The notes beneath the pieces are model-generated. The model searched no databases. It had not been told where the DNA came from and worked only from the letters and a program-made list of their open reading frames with translations. Made by a program: the position numbers and the translations under genes. A stretch of 46,306 nucleotides of DNA from Shewanella olleyana (GTDB lineage: Bacteria > Pseudomonadota > Gammaproteobacteria > Enterobacterales > Shewanellaceae), in NCBI RefSeq assembly GCF_023283825.1, contig NZ_JAKILD010000029.1, positions 1 through 46,306 of the forward strand, written 5' to 3'. Position 1 is the first letter of the stretch; every line of letters starts with the position of its first letter. Positions 17,193 to 26,547 of the stretch are shown here, piece by piece.

Positions 17193-19808
17193 ATGCCAGT
17201 TACTAAAGGAAAAGCTGCTGCAAGTGATCTAGCCGCTGAAGATAACATTGAAGAAGTGAACAAAAAGCCTACAAGCAAAGTAAAAGCGAAACCTTCAGCA
17301 AAAGGCACGACTAAAAGGGTTTCAAAGGCAAAAGCGACTTCTCAGAAAGCGGCTAGTCAGAAAACTGATCCTACAAAACATGAGGTAAGTGATTGCGATC
17401 CATGTGACACATTAGCCGCAACTTTTAAGCGACAATTTCATGGTGCTTTATGTCGCGACGAGCTTGCTGAAAATGATATGTACAGTGCATTAGCGTCAAC
17501 GGTGAAGTCACAGCTTTTACCTCAATGGCGCGAAACACGCCTTAAAGACAATGAATATCAACAAAAGCAGGTAGCTTACTTGTCGTTAGAGTTTTTAATG
17601 GGGCGTACATTAGGTAATGCACTGTTTAGCTTAGATTTGGAACAAGAAACTCATCAAGCATTAACAGAGTACTCTGCAGAGCTTGAAACACTGCAACAAG
17701 CCGAATTAGATGCAGGCTTAGGTAACGGCGGATTAGGTAGATTAGCGGCATGTTTTTTAGATAGCTGCGCAAGCCTTGATTTATCCGTAGTGGGTTACGG
17801 CATTCGCTATGAATATGGCATGTTCAAGCAAAAGTTAGTGGATGGCTACCAAGTCGAGCAACCTGATCGTTGGTTAAGAGAAGGTAATCCTTGGGAAGAG
17901 CGCATGGCAAATCACGCCATTACAGTACCTTTTTTCGGCCATAGCGAATCTTATGTCGACACCCTTGGTCATCGCCATTATGTCTGGGTTGATACCCAAG
18001 ATGTGCAAGCTGTTCCTCATGATATGCCAGTACCAGGTTTCAGAAATGGCCGAATTAATACTTTACGTTTATGGAAAGCTGAAGCCACCGATGATTTTGA
18101 TTTAGCCGAGTTTAATGATGGTGATTATACCGAAGCGGTAGCGCGTAAAAATTTGGCCGAACAAATTACCATGGTGCTGTATCCAAATGATGCTAGCGAA
18201 AACGGTAAAGAGCTGCGTTTAAGGCAGCAATATTTTCTATCCTCAGCGAGCCTTCAAGATATCTTACAACGTTACGTTACTGTATTTGGCCAAGACTTCA
18301 GCCGTTTTAGTGAACTGAATGTCATGCAGTTAAACGATACTCATCCAAGTATCGCAGTCCCTGAAATGATGCGCTTATTAATGGACAGTTATGGTTTAGG
18401 TTGGGATCAAGCATGGGACATCACCTCAACCAGTGTGGCTTACACTAACCATACATTATTGCCAGAAGCATTAGAGCGCTGGCCTGTACGCATGCTAAAA
18501 AATATGCTGCCTCGAATTTTAGACATTATCTATGAAATCAACGCGCGATACTTAGAGGAAGTTGCGCATCAATGGCCAGGTGATAATGGCAAATTAGCGG
18601 GAATGTCGATTATTGAAGAAGGTCCTGAACCACATGTGCGCATGGCTTATCTTGCCATTGTCGCGAGCTTTTCAGTCAATGGTGTTGCCGGATTACATAC
18701 TGAACTGTTGAAAAAAGGCTTATTCAAAGATTTCTATCAACTATGGCCACATAAGTTTAATAACAAAACCAATGGCGTTACCCCAAGGCGTTGGCTTGCA
18801 CATTGTAATCCTCGTTTAACGGACTTAATCACGCGTCGTTTGGGTGACACCTGGGTCGCTGATTTAACTCAGTTAACTGCACTAAATGCCTTTACAGACG
18901 ACCAAGCATTTATGAAGCAATGGCAGCAAGTTAAATACGACAACAAAGTCGAATTAGCCAAACTGGTACAAGAGGAATGCGACGTCAGCTTTGATCCTGA
19001 AATGATGTTTGATGTGCAAGTAAAACGTATTCATGAATACAAACGTCAGCTACTGAACATTTTGCATGTCATTCATTTATATCAACGCATTGTGGCCGGT
19101 GACACTGAAGGGTTGCAACCTCGTTGTGTGCTTATTGGCGGTAAAGCAGCACCAGGTTATGCGATGGCAAAACAGATCATCAAGCTGGCTAACAACGTCG
19201 CTCATATGGTCAATTCAGATCCGGTGGTGACGCCATATCTAAGATTTGCATTCTTGCCAAATTATAACGTTAGTGCCATGGAGAAAATTTGTCCTGGCAC
19301 AGACTTATCTGAGCAAATTTCAACAGCAGGTAAGGAGGCATCTGGCACAGGCAACATGAAGTTCATGATGAATGGCGCGATGACTATTGGCACACTCGAT
19401 GGCGCCAATATCGAGATGCTTGAAGAAGTTGGAGAAGAAAACTTTTTCCTCTTTGGTCTGAATGCAGACCAAGTAAGCCAACTTAAAACCAACTATAACC
19501 CTCAACAATTTATTCAACAGTCGACCGCGCTTAACCAAGTGTTAATCATGCTTAAGAGTGGTCATTTCAATTTAGTGGAACAGGGCATTTTCGACAGCAT
19601 TATTCATGCTATCGAAGATCCTTTTGATCAATGGATGATCGCCGCAGATTTCGAAGCTTATAAAGTCGCCCAAGACCAAGTGTCTCAAGCCTATGCTGAC
19701 CAACAGCATTGGACTCAAATGAGTATTAGAAATACTGCCGCAAGCGGACGTTTTTCAAGTGACAACACTATTAGTGCATATCGTGACGAAATTTGGCTAG
19801 CCAAATAA
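17193..19808 (+). CDS. glgP: Glycogen phosphorylase with lysine-rich N-terminal tail
   Basis: GT35 enzyme that releases glucose-1-phosphate from glycogen ends using pyridoxal phosphate. The PLP signature EASGTGNMKFMMN is present with Schiff-base lysine K723. The substrate and phosphate site motifs VYPNDAS and EYKRQLLN are present. It has 871 residues against about 815 in E. coli; the difference is an N-terminal extension. Residues 1-64 hold 14 lysines plus many Ala, Ser and Thr, look disordered and resemble a histone H1-like tail; the conserved enzyme begins near residue 73. AAGGAG at 17180-17185 strongly supports this start, so the tail is translated. A stem-loop separates it from glgC. Confidence 0.96.
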   Translation: MPVTKGKAAASDLAAEDNIEEVNKKPTSKVKAKPSAKGTTKRVSKAKATSQKAASQKTDPTKHEVSDCDPCDTLAATFKRQFHGALCRDELAENDMYSALASTVKSQLLPQWRETRLKDNEYQQKQVAYLSLEFLMGRTLGNALFSLDLEQETHQALTEYSAELETLQQAELDAGLGNGGLGRLAACFLDSCASLDLSVVGYGIRYEYGMFKQKLVDGYQVEQPDRWLREGNPWEERMANHAITVPFFGHSESYVDTLGHRHYVWVDTQDVQAVPHDMPVPGFRNGRINTLRLWKAEATDDFDLAEFNDGDYTEAVARKNLAEQITMVLYPNDASENGKELRLRQQYFLSSASLQDILQRYVTVFGQDFSRFSELNVMQLNDTHPSIAVPEMMRLLMDSYGLGWDQAWDITSTSVAYTNHTLLPEALERWPVRMLKNMLPRILDIIYEINARYLEEVAHQWPGDNGKLAGMSIIEEGPEPHVRMAYLAIVASFSVNGVAGLHTELLKKGLFKDFYQLWPHKFNNKTNGVTPRRWLAHCNPRLTDLITRRLGDTWVADLTQLTALNAFTDDQAFMKQWQQVKYDNKVELAKLVQEECDVSFDPEMMFDVQVKRIHEYKRQLLNILHVIHLYQRIVAGDTEGLQPRCVLIGGKAAPGYAMAKQIIKLANNVAHMVNSDPVVTPYLRFAFLPNYNVSAMEKICPGTDLSEQISTAGKEASGTGNMKFMMNGAMTIGTLDGANIEMLEEVGEENFFLFGLNADQVSQLKTNYNPQQFIQQSTALNQVLIMLKSGHFNLVEQGIFDSIIHAIEDPFDQWMIAADFEAYKVAQDQVSQAYADQQHWTQMSIRNTAASGRFSSDNTISAYRDEIWLAK

Positions 19809-19824
19809 TCATCAGATAGCTAAA

Positions 19825-19869
19825 GGGCTGTTAGCTTGCTAGAAGCGTGTTTTCTACAAGTTACAGCCC
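19825..19869 (+). other. Intercistronic stem-loop between glgP and glgC
   Basis: GGGCTGT (19825-19831), CTTG (19835-19838) and TAGAA (19840-19844) pair with TTCTA (19852-19856), CAAG (19857-19860) and ACAGCCC (19863-19869). This gives 16 pairs with small internal loops and a 7-base apical loop. No T-run follows, so full termination is unlikely. An mRNA-stability or processing element is plausible. Confidence 0.5.
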
Positions 19870-19903
19870 CTAAACAAAGTCGTACAGTTAGGAGTTAATA
19901 TTT

Positions 19904-21166
19904 ATGTCGAATGTTCGTTATATTAGTAATCTTACCCGCGATACTTATGCGCTTATTTTAGCTGGTGGACGAGGTTCTCGTTTACATGAGCTAACCGATT
20001 GGCGTGCAAAACCAGCACTGTATTTTGGTGGCAAATTCCGCATTATCGATTTTCCTTTATCAAATTGCATTAACTCAGGTATTCGTCGTGTTGGGGTTGT
20101 AACCCAGTACAAATCTCATTCGTTAATTCGTCATGTCAGCCGAGGTTGGGGGCATTTCAAAAAAGAACTAGGTGAATCAGTCGAAATATTACCTGCATCG
20201 CAGCAAACTTCAGGAAATTGGTATGAAGGCACAGCCGATGCAGTGTTCCAAAATATCGATATCATTCGCCATGAAATACCTAAGTACGTGATGATCTTAT
20301 CTGGCGACCATGTCTATCGTATGGATTACGCTGGTTTACTCGCAGCCCATGCTGAATCGGGTGCTGACATGACAGTGTGCTGTTTAGAAACCCCCATTCC
20401 AGAAGCTGCGGGCTCATTTGGTGTGATGGAAGTCGATGAAGATAAAAGAGTGATTGGTTTTGAAGAAAAACCAGAACTGCCTAAATCGATTCCGGGTAAC
20501 GAAGAGTTCTGCTTAGCCTCAATGGGTAACTATGTGTTCAACACTAAATTCTTGTTTGACCAACTGCGTAAAGATGCTGATAACGCTAATTCTGACCGAG
20601 ACTTTGGTAAAGACATCATTCCAGCCATCATTAAAGAAGCAAACGTGTTTGCATTTCCGTTTACCAGTGCAGTGCCTGACGAGCCAGCTTATTGGCGTGA
20701 CGTCGGAACCTTAGATTCATTCTTTCAAGCCAACATGGAATTACTCTCGCCGACACCTGCGTTAAACCTGTATGACGCGAAGTGGCCGATTTGGACTTAT
20801 CAAGAGCAATTACCACCAGCAAAATTTGTATTCGATGATGACGATCGCCGCGGTATGGCAGTGGATTCTATTGTCTCTGGTGGCTGCATTATCTCTGGCG
20901 CTAAAGTGAAACGCAGCGTGTTATTTGATGAAGTGCGGGTGTGTTCGTACTCGTTGGTAAAAGACTCAGTGCTGCTTCCTGATGTGGTAGTACTCAAAAA
21001 CTGCAAAATTCAAAATGCGATTATCGATCGTGGCTGCATTATTCCAGAAGGCATGGAAATTGGGTACAACCGAGAACAGGATTTAGCCCGTGGTTTTAGA
21101 GTCTCTGAAAAAGGTATTACCTTAGTGACCCGTAAAATGCTCGGACTACCAGTAGGTTACGAGTAA
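19904..21166 (+). CDS. glgC: Glucose-1-phosphate adenylyltransferase (ADP-glucose pyrophosphorylase)
   Basis: Makes ADP-glucose from ATP and glucose-1-phosphate, the committed and allosterically controlled step of glycogen synthesis. The nucleotide-binding loop LAGGRGSRL (19-27), WRAKPA (33-38), the ADP-glucose binding patch GDHVYRMDY, and GFEEKP with the glucose-1-phosphate lysine are all present. A C-terminal left-handed beta-helix (about 300-410) follows. At 420 residues it has normal length. The upstream region holds TTAGGAG 7 bases or so before the ATG. It sits between glgP and glgA, each boundary marked by a stem-loop. Confidence 0.97.
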   Translation: MSNVRYISNLTRDTYALILAGGRGSRLHELTDWRAKPALYFGGKFRIIDFPLSNCINSGIRRVGVVTQYKSHSLIRHVSRGWGHFKKELGESVEILPASQQTSGNWYEGTADAVFQNIDIIRHEIPKYVMILSGDHVYRMDYAGLLAAHAESGADMTVCCLETPIPEAAGSFGVMEVDEDKRVIGFEEKPELPKSIPGNEEFCLASMGNYVFNTKFLFDQLRKDADNANSDRDFGKDIIPAIIKEANVFAFPFTSAVPDEPAYWRDVGTLDSFFQANMELLSPTPALNLYDAKWPIWTYQEQLPPAKFVFDDDDRRGMAVDSIVSGGCIISGAKVKRSVLFDEVRVCSYSLVKDSVLLPDVVVLKNCKIQNAIIDRGCIIPEGMEIGYNREQDLARGFRVSEKGITLVTRKMLGLPVGYE

Positions 21167-21179
21167 ATCTGACTTGACG

Positions 21180-21206
21180 AGCGGTTATTTAACTTAACTA
21201 GCCGCT
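21180..21206 (+). other. Intercistronic stem-loop between glgC and glgA
   Basis: AGCGGTTATTTAA (21180-21192) and TTAACTAGCCGCT (21194-21206) are nearly complementary: 11 Watson-Crick pairs, one G-U and one mismatch, around a single central base. It begins 13 bases after the glgC stop. It is followed by TGTTGGTTT rather than a clean T-run, so partial termination or RNA processing are both possible. Confidence 0.45.
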
Positions 21207-21233
21207 TGTTGGTTTAGATTCTGTATCGACGTA

Positions 21234-22967
21234 ATGAGTTCCATATTTAATATTGAAAAGGTAACAAGCAACGTGAAAAAAGTGTTGATGATCGCAGCAG
21301 AAAACGACGCAATAAAAGGGGCAAAAGTAGGTGGCATGGCCGATGTTATTCGTGACTTACCACCAGCACTAGCTAAAGTTGATGTTTGTGTCGATGTGGC
21401 CATGCCAAATTATGGATTTATTGCCAAAGATAATAACGCAGAGTTCATAGCCAAAATAGAAGTTAAGTTCGGAGCCAACCTCGAAACAATCGATGTTTAC
21501 AAAATGCCTGCGCCATTTTTAACCGCTATTGACTCGCAAGTTAAAGGTGGCGAGTTAACTAGCTCAGTTTATTTATTCGATCATCATTTATTTAATAGTC
21601 CAGATAACCAAGTGTATACCGAAGGGTCTCATGACCGTCCGTTTGCAGAAGATGCTACCAAGTTTGCTTTATTTAACTTAGCGGTGGCTCAAGCTTATAT
21701 CGAAGCCGTTATAACTCCCGTTGATATCTTGCATATGCACGATTGGCATGCAGGTATGTTAGTGATGCTTCGCGCTTTTGCACCTGAATATACAGCGCTT
21801 AAAGCCATACCTTGTGTGTTTTCTATTCATAATTTAGCCTTGCAGGGCATTCGGCCAATTCGAGAAGACGTGTCATCGTTTACGGCATGGTTCCCTGAGT
21901 TATCAAGGCTGTTAAGTGATGAACAAAAAGCACAAATCAGCGATCCGCGTTATCCTCATTGTGTTAACCCGATGAAAATGGGAATTGAACTCAGTGACAA
22001 GGTTCATTTGGTGTCGCCAACTTATGCCAATGAAGTATTAATGGCATCCGATCACCAAAACGGCTTTTTCGGCGGTGAAGGGCTAGAAGGCTCTTTGCTG
22101 GATAAACATTATCGAGGTGACGTTGTCGGCATACTTAATGGCTGTATTTATGATGCACCGAGTACTAATGACCAAGCAATAATAGTGTCTAAAGCGACTA
22201 AATCTACTAACACGACTAAATCTATTAAGCCTGTTACCTGCAAACAAATCTCTCAAGTATTTGAACATTCGCAGCAAGCCGTTATCAAGTGGCTAGGTAA
22301 AACTGAGTTTGTAAAAGCCGTCGATCAAATTGCGTTAAGCCGCTTGCAAATATTAATGACTAAGCAGTTAAAGCCAAGCACTGCTTGTGATTTTTTAATG
22401 ACATCAGTAGGGCGCTTAACCGATCAAAAAGTGTTATTGCTAAGGCAAGCCAACGGTAGTTCAGGTTCGATATTGCAATCTGTGTTACGGCTTCTAAAAC
22501 AAGTAAAACCCCAAGCCGTATTCATCCTTTTGGGCAGTGGCGATAAACAAATCGCTGCAGAGTTTCAAAAAGTCGCTGCAAACAACGATAACTTTGTGTT
22601 TCTTAATGGATACGATGACAGTTTATCGACCAGTTTATATCAATACGGTGAGCTGTTTATGATGCCAAGCAGTTTCGAGCCTTGTGGAATTAGCCAATTA
22701 TTAGCCATGAAACACGGCCAAGTGTGTCTAGCCCATGGTGTCGGCGGCCTAAGAGATACGATTACAGATAAACATAATGGCTGGTTATTTGAAGGTAATA
22801 ATTTACAACACCAAGCTGCACAATTGCTGTTGGTACTCGAGCAAGCGTTAGCCATGGACAATGACCAGCCTGATGAGTATTTAACGATGAGACAATCAGC
22901 AAGTGAAGTTCGATTCACTTGGCGCAAAGTGGCACAAGAGTATCTAGAAAAGCTTTATTGTGATTAG
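21234..22967 (+). CDS. glgA: Glycogen synthase (ADP-glucose type)
   Basis: GT5 enzyme that extends alpha-1,4 glucan from ADP-glucose. Present are KVGGMADV (31-38, the ADP-glucose lysine loop), HMHDWHAGM, SIHNLALQG, VSPTYANE, RLTDQK (394-399) and PSSFEPCGISQ with the catalytic glutamates. At 577 residues it is about 100 longer than E. coli GlgA. Part of the excess is a Thr/Ser/Lys-rich insert between the N-G of residues 302-303 and RLTDQK, where about 90 residues replace roughly 50. The start is uncertain. ATG 21234 lacks a clear ribosome site; GTG 21273 (residue 14) has AAAGG upstream and would begin right at the first beta strand. It is last in the operon. Confidence 0.93.
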   Translation: MSSIFNIEKVTSNVKKVLMIAAENDAIKGAKVGGMADVIRDLPPALAKVDVCVDVAMPNYGFIAKDNNAEFIAKIEVKFGANLETIDVYKMPAPFLTAIDSQVKGGELTSSVYLFDHHLFNSPDNQVYTEGSHDRPFAEDATKFALFNLAVAQAYIEAVITPVDILHMHDWHAGMLVMLRAFAPEYTALKAIPCVFSIHNLALQGIRPIREDVSSFTAWFPELSRLLSDEQKAQISDPRYPHCVNPMKMGIELSDKVHLVSPTYANEVLMASDHQNGFFGGEGLEGSLLDKHYRGDVVGILNGCIYDAPSTNDQAIIVSKATKSTNTTKSIKPVTCKQISQVFEHSQQAVIKWLGKTEFVKAVDQIALSRLQILMTKQLKPSTACDFLMTSVGRLTDQKVLLLRQANGSSGSILQSVLRLLKQVKPQAVFILLGSGDKQIAAEFQKVAANNDNFVFLNGYDDSLSTSLYQYGELFMMPSSFEPCGISQLLAMKHGQVCLAHGVGGLRDTITDKHNGWLFEGNNLQHQAAQLLLVLEQALAMDNDQPDEYLTMRQSASEVRFTWRKVAQEYLEKLYCD

Positions 22968-22974
22968 ATTCAAG

Positions 22975-23012
22975 ATTAAGACAGCTAAATAATTATTTAG
23001 CTGTCTTAATTT
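22975..23012. terminator. Bidirectional terminator between glgA and pabB
   Basis: A 36-bp perfect palindrome (22975-23010, arm ATTAAGACAGCTAAATAA) lies 7 bases after the glgA stop. The flanks are AT-rich (ATTT) but with only a short T-run on either strand. It lies between convergent genes. Confidence 0.7.
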
Positions 23013-23087
23013 AGATGAATGCCTTATCTAACACCTCTAACGACAGTCTCAACTGACATAGACGTAAAAGGTGATCAATTAAAAAGG

Positions 23088-24521
23088 TTACCGATTTACT
23101 TGTTCAAGCACCGGCAAAATTTTACTGACCTTATCAAAAGTTTCTTGATACTCAGCATCCACATTGGAGTCGGCAACAATGCCGCCGCCAGCCCAGCAAT
23201 AGATTGTATTGTTCTCAGTCACTAATGTGCGGATGGTGATGCTTGTGTCCATATGGCCATCTTGGCTGATATATCCAATACTGCCGCAATAGATATTTCG
23301 TCTTGATGGCTCTAGCTCTTCAATTATTTCCATCGCGCGGATTTTAGGTGCGCCAGTAATCGAACCACCAGGGAAGGCCGCTTTTATTAAATCTACGGCA
23401 TCATATTGCGGCGCAAGTGTGGCTTCTACGGTGCTGACCAAATGATGCACAGCTGGAAAGCTTTCTATATCAAATAGCTTAGGCACATTCACAGAACCTG
23501 CAGTGGCGACTTTACTGATGTCATTACGCAGTAAGTCCACAATCATCACATTCTCAGCGCGATCTTTCTCTGATGCTTTAAGCTTTAAGGCATTGGCACT
23601 ATCTTCTTGCGGGGTGTTACCGCGCGGTAAAGTGCCTTTGATAGGTTTTGTAGAGACTTTATCGTCGGTGAGCTGGATAAATCGCTCAGGTGATATCGAT
23701 AAAATACAATGATCTTTTAAGCGTATAAAAGCTGAAAAAGGGGCTTTGTTAGCATCTGATAAAGCGCAATAAGCTTGCCATTCACAACCTTCATAGCTGG
23801 CATTAAATCGCTGGGTTAAGTTGATTTGATAGCAATCACCTTGATGTAAATAGTTCTGCACTTGCTCAAATCTTTGCTGATATTGCGCTTTTGTAGTTTG
23901 GTTTTGCCAAGTCGAGGTGAGTTTAAATGACTTTTCTTTTTGGCCTTGCTGTGCTTGTTCACTGCTATTTTGTGCTTTATTAAATTTAGCTTCAAATTGA
24001 TTCACTGCAAGGTTGAGCGCGTTTTTACCAAGGTAATGCGTGGCATACCAGCAGTTCTCTTGGTGGCTGTATAATAATGCGAAGTCATAAAAACCGATAT
24101 TAACATCAGGTAGTTGAATATCTTTCATGGCTTGTTGGGGGAAGTTTTCTATGATTCGGCCTAAATCATAGTTAAAACTGCCCACAGAGCCGCCACTAAA
24201 TGGTAACTGGCAATCAAAGCGAGTTGGGTAAAGTGTGCTTTGCAGTGCTTGCAGTGTTTCAAAAACATCGGCACTGGCTTTGATATCTATTTGAGTTTGT
24301 CTGGTGGGTACGATAGAAAAGTCGATATTCGAACCATCACTGACAAGGGTGGCAATGGGGCTAAACACAATGATGTCAAAATTTGCATCTTGATGAGGGG
24401 TTTGAGTTGAATCCAATAACATCGCCCAGGGTTGATCGCTCACCACGCTGAAAACTGTGTGGGTGTCTAATGCCCAATTTAGCTTTGTTATAGCAAGAGA
24501 ATCTTGGCTCAACTGTCCCAT
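23088..24521 (-). CDS. pabB: Aminodeoxychorismate synthase component I
   Basis: Chorismate-binding enzyme that forms 4-amino-4-deoxychorismate with PabA-derived ammonia in folate synthesis. At 477 residues it is near the length of E. coli PabB (453). The C-terminal chorismate domain has PIKGT with the reactive lysine typical of PabB (TrpE has PIAGT), then DLLRNDI, the Val-His-His-Leu stretch (AVHHLVSTVEA) and FPGGSITGAPKIRAMEII. An N-terminal anthranilate-synthase-I-like domain (about 15-180) shows FSGGSVGSFNYDLGR. It is monocistronic and divergent from the fumarase gene. The Lys makes PabB much more likely than TrpE. Confidence 0.95.
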   Translation of the reverse strand: MGQLSQDSLAITKLNWALDTHTVFSVVSDQPWAMLLDSTQTPHQDANFDIIVFSPIATLVSDGSNIDFSIVPTRQTQIDIKASADVFETLQALQSTLYPTRFDCQLPFSGGSVGSFNYDLGRIIENFPQQAMKDIQLPDVNIGFYDFALLYSHQENCWYATHYLGKNALNLAVNQFEAKFNKAQNSSEQAQQGQKEKSFKLTSTWQNQTTKAQYQQRFEQVQNYLHQGDCYQINLTQRFNASYEGCEWQAYCALSDANKAPFSAFIRLKDHCILSISPERFIQLTDDKVSTKPIKGTLPRGNTPQEDSANALKLKASEKDRAENVMIVDLLRNDISKVATAGSVNVPKLFDIESFPAVHHLVSTVEATLAPQYDAVDLIKAAFPGGSITGAPKIRAMEIIEELEPSRRNIYCGSIGYISQDGHMDTSITIRTLVTENNTIYCWAGGGIVADSNVDAEYQETFDKVSKILPVLEQVNR

Positions 24522-24714
24522 TAATACACCTATTTAAAATGTCATGTAGCCCAAAAAGGCTGGAAAGAGTATCATATTGTCCCTGAAAGGATTAATAGCT
24601 AATTGAATGTAATTTTGAATTAACTGATTAAGATACATTTTCAGTTCTACTCAAGGTTGCAGTCATATAAAAATAAAACAAGTTATGCCGCAATGGCTGC
24701 TGGAGCGCCCCTAT

Positions 24715-26253
24715 ATGTCTACAAATTCTTCTGCGAATGTCGTGATTAAGCAAGCTGACTTTATCGAAAGTATTGCTGATTCTCTGCAGTATATTTCTTA
24801 TTACCACCCAAAAGATTTCGTTGATGCGATGGCAAAAGCCTATGATCGTGAAGAAAGTGCTGCTGCAAAAGATGCAATTGCACAAATCTTGATCAACTCG
24901 CGTATGTCGGCTGAAGGCAAACGACCTTTATGTCAGGATACTGGGATTGTAACGACTTTCGTAAAAATCGGTATGGCCGTTCAGTGGGATAAAACCGACA
25001 TGACGGTACAAGAAATGGTTGATGAAGGTGTTCGTCAAGCTTATACCAACCCTGATAACCCGTTACGTGCATCGATTGTTGCAGATCCTGCAGGTACTCG
25101 TAAAAATACTCGCGATAACACGCCATCTGTAGTCCATATTGATATGGTACCTGGCGACCATGTTGAAGTGATGATTGCTGCTAAAGGCGGTGGATCAGAA
25201 AACAAATCTAAAATGGTGATGTTAAACCCATCAGATGATATTGCAGCTTGGGTTGAGAAAACCTTGCCGACAATGGGCGCTGGCTGGTGTCCTCCTGGGA
25301 TGCTGGGTATAGGTATTGGTGGCACAGCGGAAAAAGCTGCTGTGTTAGCAAAAGAGTCGTTAATGGACCCTGTCGATATCCATGAGTTAATGGAGCGCGG
25401 CGCGGAAACCACAGAAGAAAAGCTACGTTTAGATATCTTCGAACGTGCTAATAGCACAGGTATTGGCGCACAAGGTTTAGGCGGATTAACCACAGTTTTA
25501 GATATTAAAGTTAAGTCTGTACCGACTCATGCAGCATCTAAACCTGTAGTCATGATCCCTAACTGCGCTGCGACTCGTCACGTTCATTTCCATCTTGATG
25601 GCACAGGCCCAGCAGAATTAACCCCGCCATCATTAGCGGATTGGCCAGAAATCACTCGTGAAGCGGGTGAAAACACCCATCGCGTAGATTTAGATAATGT
25701 TACTCAAGCTGAAATCGAGACTTGGAAAAGCGGCGATACTTTATTATTAAACGGTAAAATGCTAACCGGCCGTGATGCTGCCCATAAACGTATTCAAACT
25801 TTGATCGAATCTGGCGAAGGTTTACCAGAAGGTGTCGACTTTACGGGTAAGTTTATTTACTACGTTGGTCCAGTTGATCCAGTAGGTGATGAAGTTGTTG
25901 GTCCTGCTGGCCCTACAACAGCAACACGTATGGACAAGTTTACTGATTTGATGCTTGATAAGACTGGCTTGATGGGCATGATCGGTAAATCTGAGCGTGG
26001 TCCACAAACTGTTGAGTCAATTAAGAAGCACAAAGCGGTTTACTTAATGGCCGTTGGCGGCGCAGCTTACCTAGTGTCTAAAGCCATCAAAAAGTCACGC
26101 GTTGTGGCATTTGAAGATTTAGGTATGGAAGCGATTTACGAATTTGATGTGCAAGATATGCCAGTGACTGTAGCCGTTGATACTCAAGGTATTAATGCTC
26201 ACGAAACAGGTCCTGCAATATGGAAAGTAAATATTGCTAACGCTAAAGGCTAA
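24715..26253 (+). CDS. fumA: Class I fumarate hydratase (4Fe-4S)
   Basis: Iron-sulfur fumarase that interconverts fumarate and malate in the TCA cycle. The three cluster cysteines are C73 (CQDTGIV), C192 (GWCPPGM) and C284 (NCAATRH), at the same spacing as in E. coli FumA/FumB. An upstream ATG at 24685 would add ten residues but has no ribosome site. The chosen ATG at 24715 has GGAG at 24702-24705, giving 512 residues, shorter than E. coli FumA (548) but usual for this subgroup. The symbol reflects the class; FumA and FumB cannot be separated by sequence here. It is monocistronic with a terminator. Confidence 0.96.
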   Translation: MSTNSSANVVIKQADFIESIADSLQYISYYHPKDFVDAMAKAYDREESAAAKDAIAQILINSRMSAEGKRPLCQDTGIVTTFVKIGMAVQWDKTDMTVQEMVDEGVRQAYTNPDNPLRASIVADPAGTRKNTRDNTPSVVHIDMVPGDHVEVMIAAKGGGSENKSKMVMLNPSDDIAAWVEKTLPTMGAGWCPPGMLGIGIGGTAEKAAVLAKESLMDPVDIHELMERGAETTEEKLRLDIFERANSTGIGAQGLGGLTTVLDIKVKSVPTHAASKPVVMIPNCAATRHVHFHLDGTGPAELTPPSLADWPEITREAGENTHRVDLDNVTQAEIETWKSGDTLLLNGKMLTGRDAAHKRIQTLIESGEGLPEGVDFTGKFIYYVGPVDPVGDEVVGPAGPTTATRMDKFTDLMLDKTGLMGMIGKSERGPQTVESIKKHKAVYLMAVGGAAYLVSKAIKKSRVVAFEDLGMEAIYEFDVQDMPVTVAVDTQGINAHETGPAIWKVNIANAKG

Positions 26254-26324
26254 TTAGCCATAAAAACAAGTCAGTATCATGCGGGCATTATTGCCGTTTA
26301 AATGCACAAATTGACTAAAAAATC

Positions 26325-26381
26325 ACGCTCAGAAATAGAATGACTCATTTTTTTGATTCACTCTATTGCCTGAGCGTTTTT
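26325..26381 (+). terminator. Terminator of the fumarase gene
   Basis: ACGCTCAG (26325-26332) pairs with CTGAGCGT (26370-26377). The stem continues through AATAGA/TCTATT with small bulges and ends in TTTTT. It begins 71 bases after the stop codon. Confidence 0.75.
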
Positions 26382-26547
26382 GTTTGGGTACTGTGCTTAG
26401 CAGTAATTTTTAAACACAGTGCTTTCAGTTCGACAACGCTAATCTAACAGGGCCGCATTAGAGTGTGATCTCGTTAGAAATATATCGAATGTTATAAGCG
26501 GTGTGACGGCCTTAAAAAACAAAAAAATAACAAGAGAACTTCATCAA

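Noticed and set aside
23019..23225. Plus-strand open frame at the pabB 3' end
   Set aside because: It is mostly antisense to pabB and begins next to the terminator.
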